A DNA stretch of 64,000 nt from Halogeometricum pallidum JCM 14848 (GTDB lineage: Archaea > Halobacteriota > Halobacteria > Halobacteriales > Haloferacaceae). Below, piece by piece: positions 63,107 to 64,000 of the stretch; positions within the stretch are counted from its first letter, which is position 1; each line of letters starts with the position of its first letter. The stretch covers positions 92,516-156,515 of the forward strand of contig NZ_AOIV01000027.1 in the NCBI RefSeq assembly GCF_000337095.1, given 5' to 3'. Made by a program: the position numbers and the translations under genes. The notes below the pieces were generated by a model, which searched no databases, was not told the origin of the DNA, and was given only the letters and a program-made list of their open reading frames with translations.

Positions 63107-64000
63107 ATGGACGACGCGGCTCTCGTGGACCTACTCAAGCGGTTCGGCTTCTCCGACAAGGAAATCGACACCTACCTCACCATCCTCGAACTCGGCGAGG
63201 CGAAGGCGAGCACCATCGCGGACGAGGCGGACGTCTCGAAGCGCTACGTCTACAGCATCGCGGAGAAACTCGAAGGCCGCGGGTTCGTCGAGGTGAACGA
63301 CCACGCCGTGCCGACGACCATCCGCGCCCGTCCCCCGGCCGACGTGGTCGATTCGCTGTCGTCGGACCTGGACGACATGGGGCCGGCCCTCGAAGCGCGC
63401 TTTTCCCGCGCGGCCCCCCGGTCCGAGCGGTTCGAGGTGGTAAAATCGCGAGTGACCGTCATCAAGCGCGTCTCCGAACTCGTCGCCCGGGCGGAGACGG
63501 AGGTGACGCTCGGGATGCCGTACTCGCTGGTCGAGGAGGTGGCCGACGAACTCCGGGCGGCGGTCGACCGCGGCGTCCTCGTGCTGCTCATCGTCACGGG
63601 TGTCGGGCCGACCGACGAACTCGAACTCTCGGGGCTGGCGTCCGTCGCCCGGGCGTGGGAGGCGCCGATGCCGACGATGCTCACCGTCGACCAGAGCGCC
63701 GGCCTCGTCGCGCCGACGGAGATGGTCACGCGGTCGAACACCGGCGCGCAGGCCATCGTCTTCGCGCAGGAGCAACTCGGGCCGGTGCTCGTCGGGTCGT
63801 TCCTCGGCAACTACTGGCCGATGGCCGCCGAGACGTACACCTGCGAACCCGATTCCCTCCCGACGACGTACGACGATTTCCGCCACGCGGCGCTGCAGGC
63901 GACCATGCAGGTCCGGGCGGGCCGCGAGGTGGCCACCCGCGTCACCGGCCGGTCGGTCCACGTCAAGGACGGCCGGACCGAACTCGACGGCGTCGTCGTC
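63107..64000 (+). CDS. trmB: TrmB-family sugar-sensing regulator (runs off the window end)
   Basis: The first 298 residues are visible and the frame stays open to the end. The N-terminal winged helix MDDAALVDLLKRFGFSDKEIDTYLTILELGEAKASTIADEADVSKRYVYSIAEKLEGRGFVEVND (1-66) has the recognition helix SKRYVYSIAEKLEGRG. The remainder is the TrmB sensor (VVKSRVTVIKRVSELVARAETEVTLGMP, PMPTMLTVDQSAGLVAP). In Halobacterium and Haloferax TrmB is a glucose-linked regulator of glycolysis, gluconeogenesis and cofactor genes. Its TATA box lies at -27 to -29. Confidence 0.9.
   Translation, partial: MDDAALVDLLKRFGFSDKEIDTYLTILELGEAKASTIADEADVSKRYVYSIAEKLEGRGFVEVNDHAVPTTIRARPPADVVDSLSSDLDDMGPALEARFSRAAPRSERFEVVKSRVTVIKRVSELVARAETEVTLGMPYSLVEEVADELRAAVDRGVLVLLIVTGVGPTDELELSGLASVARAWEAPMPTMLTVDQSAGLVAPTEMVTRSNTGAQAIVFAQEQLGPVLVGSFLGNYWPMAAETYTCEPDSLPTTYDDFRHAALQATMQVRAGREVATRVTGRSVHVKDGRTELDGVVV

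Overview
The window is chromosomal DNA from an extremely halophilic archaeon, most likely of the Haloferacaceae (Haloferax, Halogeometricum, Haloplanus type). The evidence is the very high GC of the coding DNA, strongly acidic proteins, Tat lipoproteins, a PGF-CTERM surface protein, halocyanin, HalX and HalOD1 domains, a doublet histone, ribosomal protein L15e and a TrmB sugar regulator. No rRNA, origin gene (orc1/cdc6), prophage or CRISPR array was seen.

Layout. (1) 1-5.8 kb is core information processing: tRNA-Arg(GCG), a small unknown protein, the OB-fold ssDNA-binding protein with an upstream mini-ORF, the doublet histone, an HdaI-type deacetylase, the CCA-adding enzyme on the other strand, tRNA-Asn(GTT) and a CAT-anticodon tRNA that looks like tRNA-Ile2. 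(2) 5.7-14.3 kb looks like an accessory island. The 3' end of the CAT tRNA is duplicated 108 bp downstream (23-bp direct repeat, an att-like scar). Then come a divergent pair (a protein with nucleoside-deoxyribosyltransferase/TIR-like signatures plus a winged-helix regulator), decayed IS200/IS605-type ends, a minus-strand set of methyltransferase, OsmC, FilR1-like regulator, MFS permease and DoxX, and a 1.1-kb gene-free stretch with an unusual inverted-repeat element. (3) 14.4-17.1 kb holds an ABC exporter and an unknown gene.

(4) 17.2-30.3 kb is one functional block for a molybdenum hydroxylase: moeA, then coxG-S-L-M-D-E-xdhC, a Tfx regulator and a molybdate/tungstate importer (wtpABC type). 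The catalytic subunit carries the form II motif AYRGAGR, so the substrate is unknown and CO oxidation should not be assumed. (5) 30.4-39.8 kb has a metal and redox flavour: an OFA-type permease, two palindromic iron boxes (TTTAGG-N4-CCTAAA) ahead of small genes including an amphi-Trp protein, a double halocyanin, a two-domain multicopper oxidase, a nuclease-fold lipoprotein that has lost its catalytic residues, a P19-like lipoprotein and a ZIP transporter.

(6) 39.9-50.0 kb holds signalling and housekeeping genes: a wHTH-receiver-HalX regulator, a histidine kinase with a degenerate receiver, NikR, a 2-hydroxyacid dehydrogenase, two unknowns, an NhaC antiporter, a flavin disulfide reductase and an archaeosortase-anchored protein. 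(7) 50.1-56.6 kb is a minus-strand cluster of mutS, a Nudix gene, mutL and kdgK. (8) 56.9-64.0 kb holds a soluble chemotaxis-type transducer, the E1-like UbaA, a Tat-type lipoprotein, a rhodanese, L15e with a poly-U terminator, a cupin, and trmB running off the end.

All calls come from reading the sequence. Family names rest on motifs and recall, not on searches.
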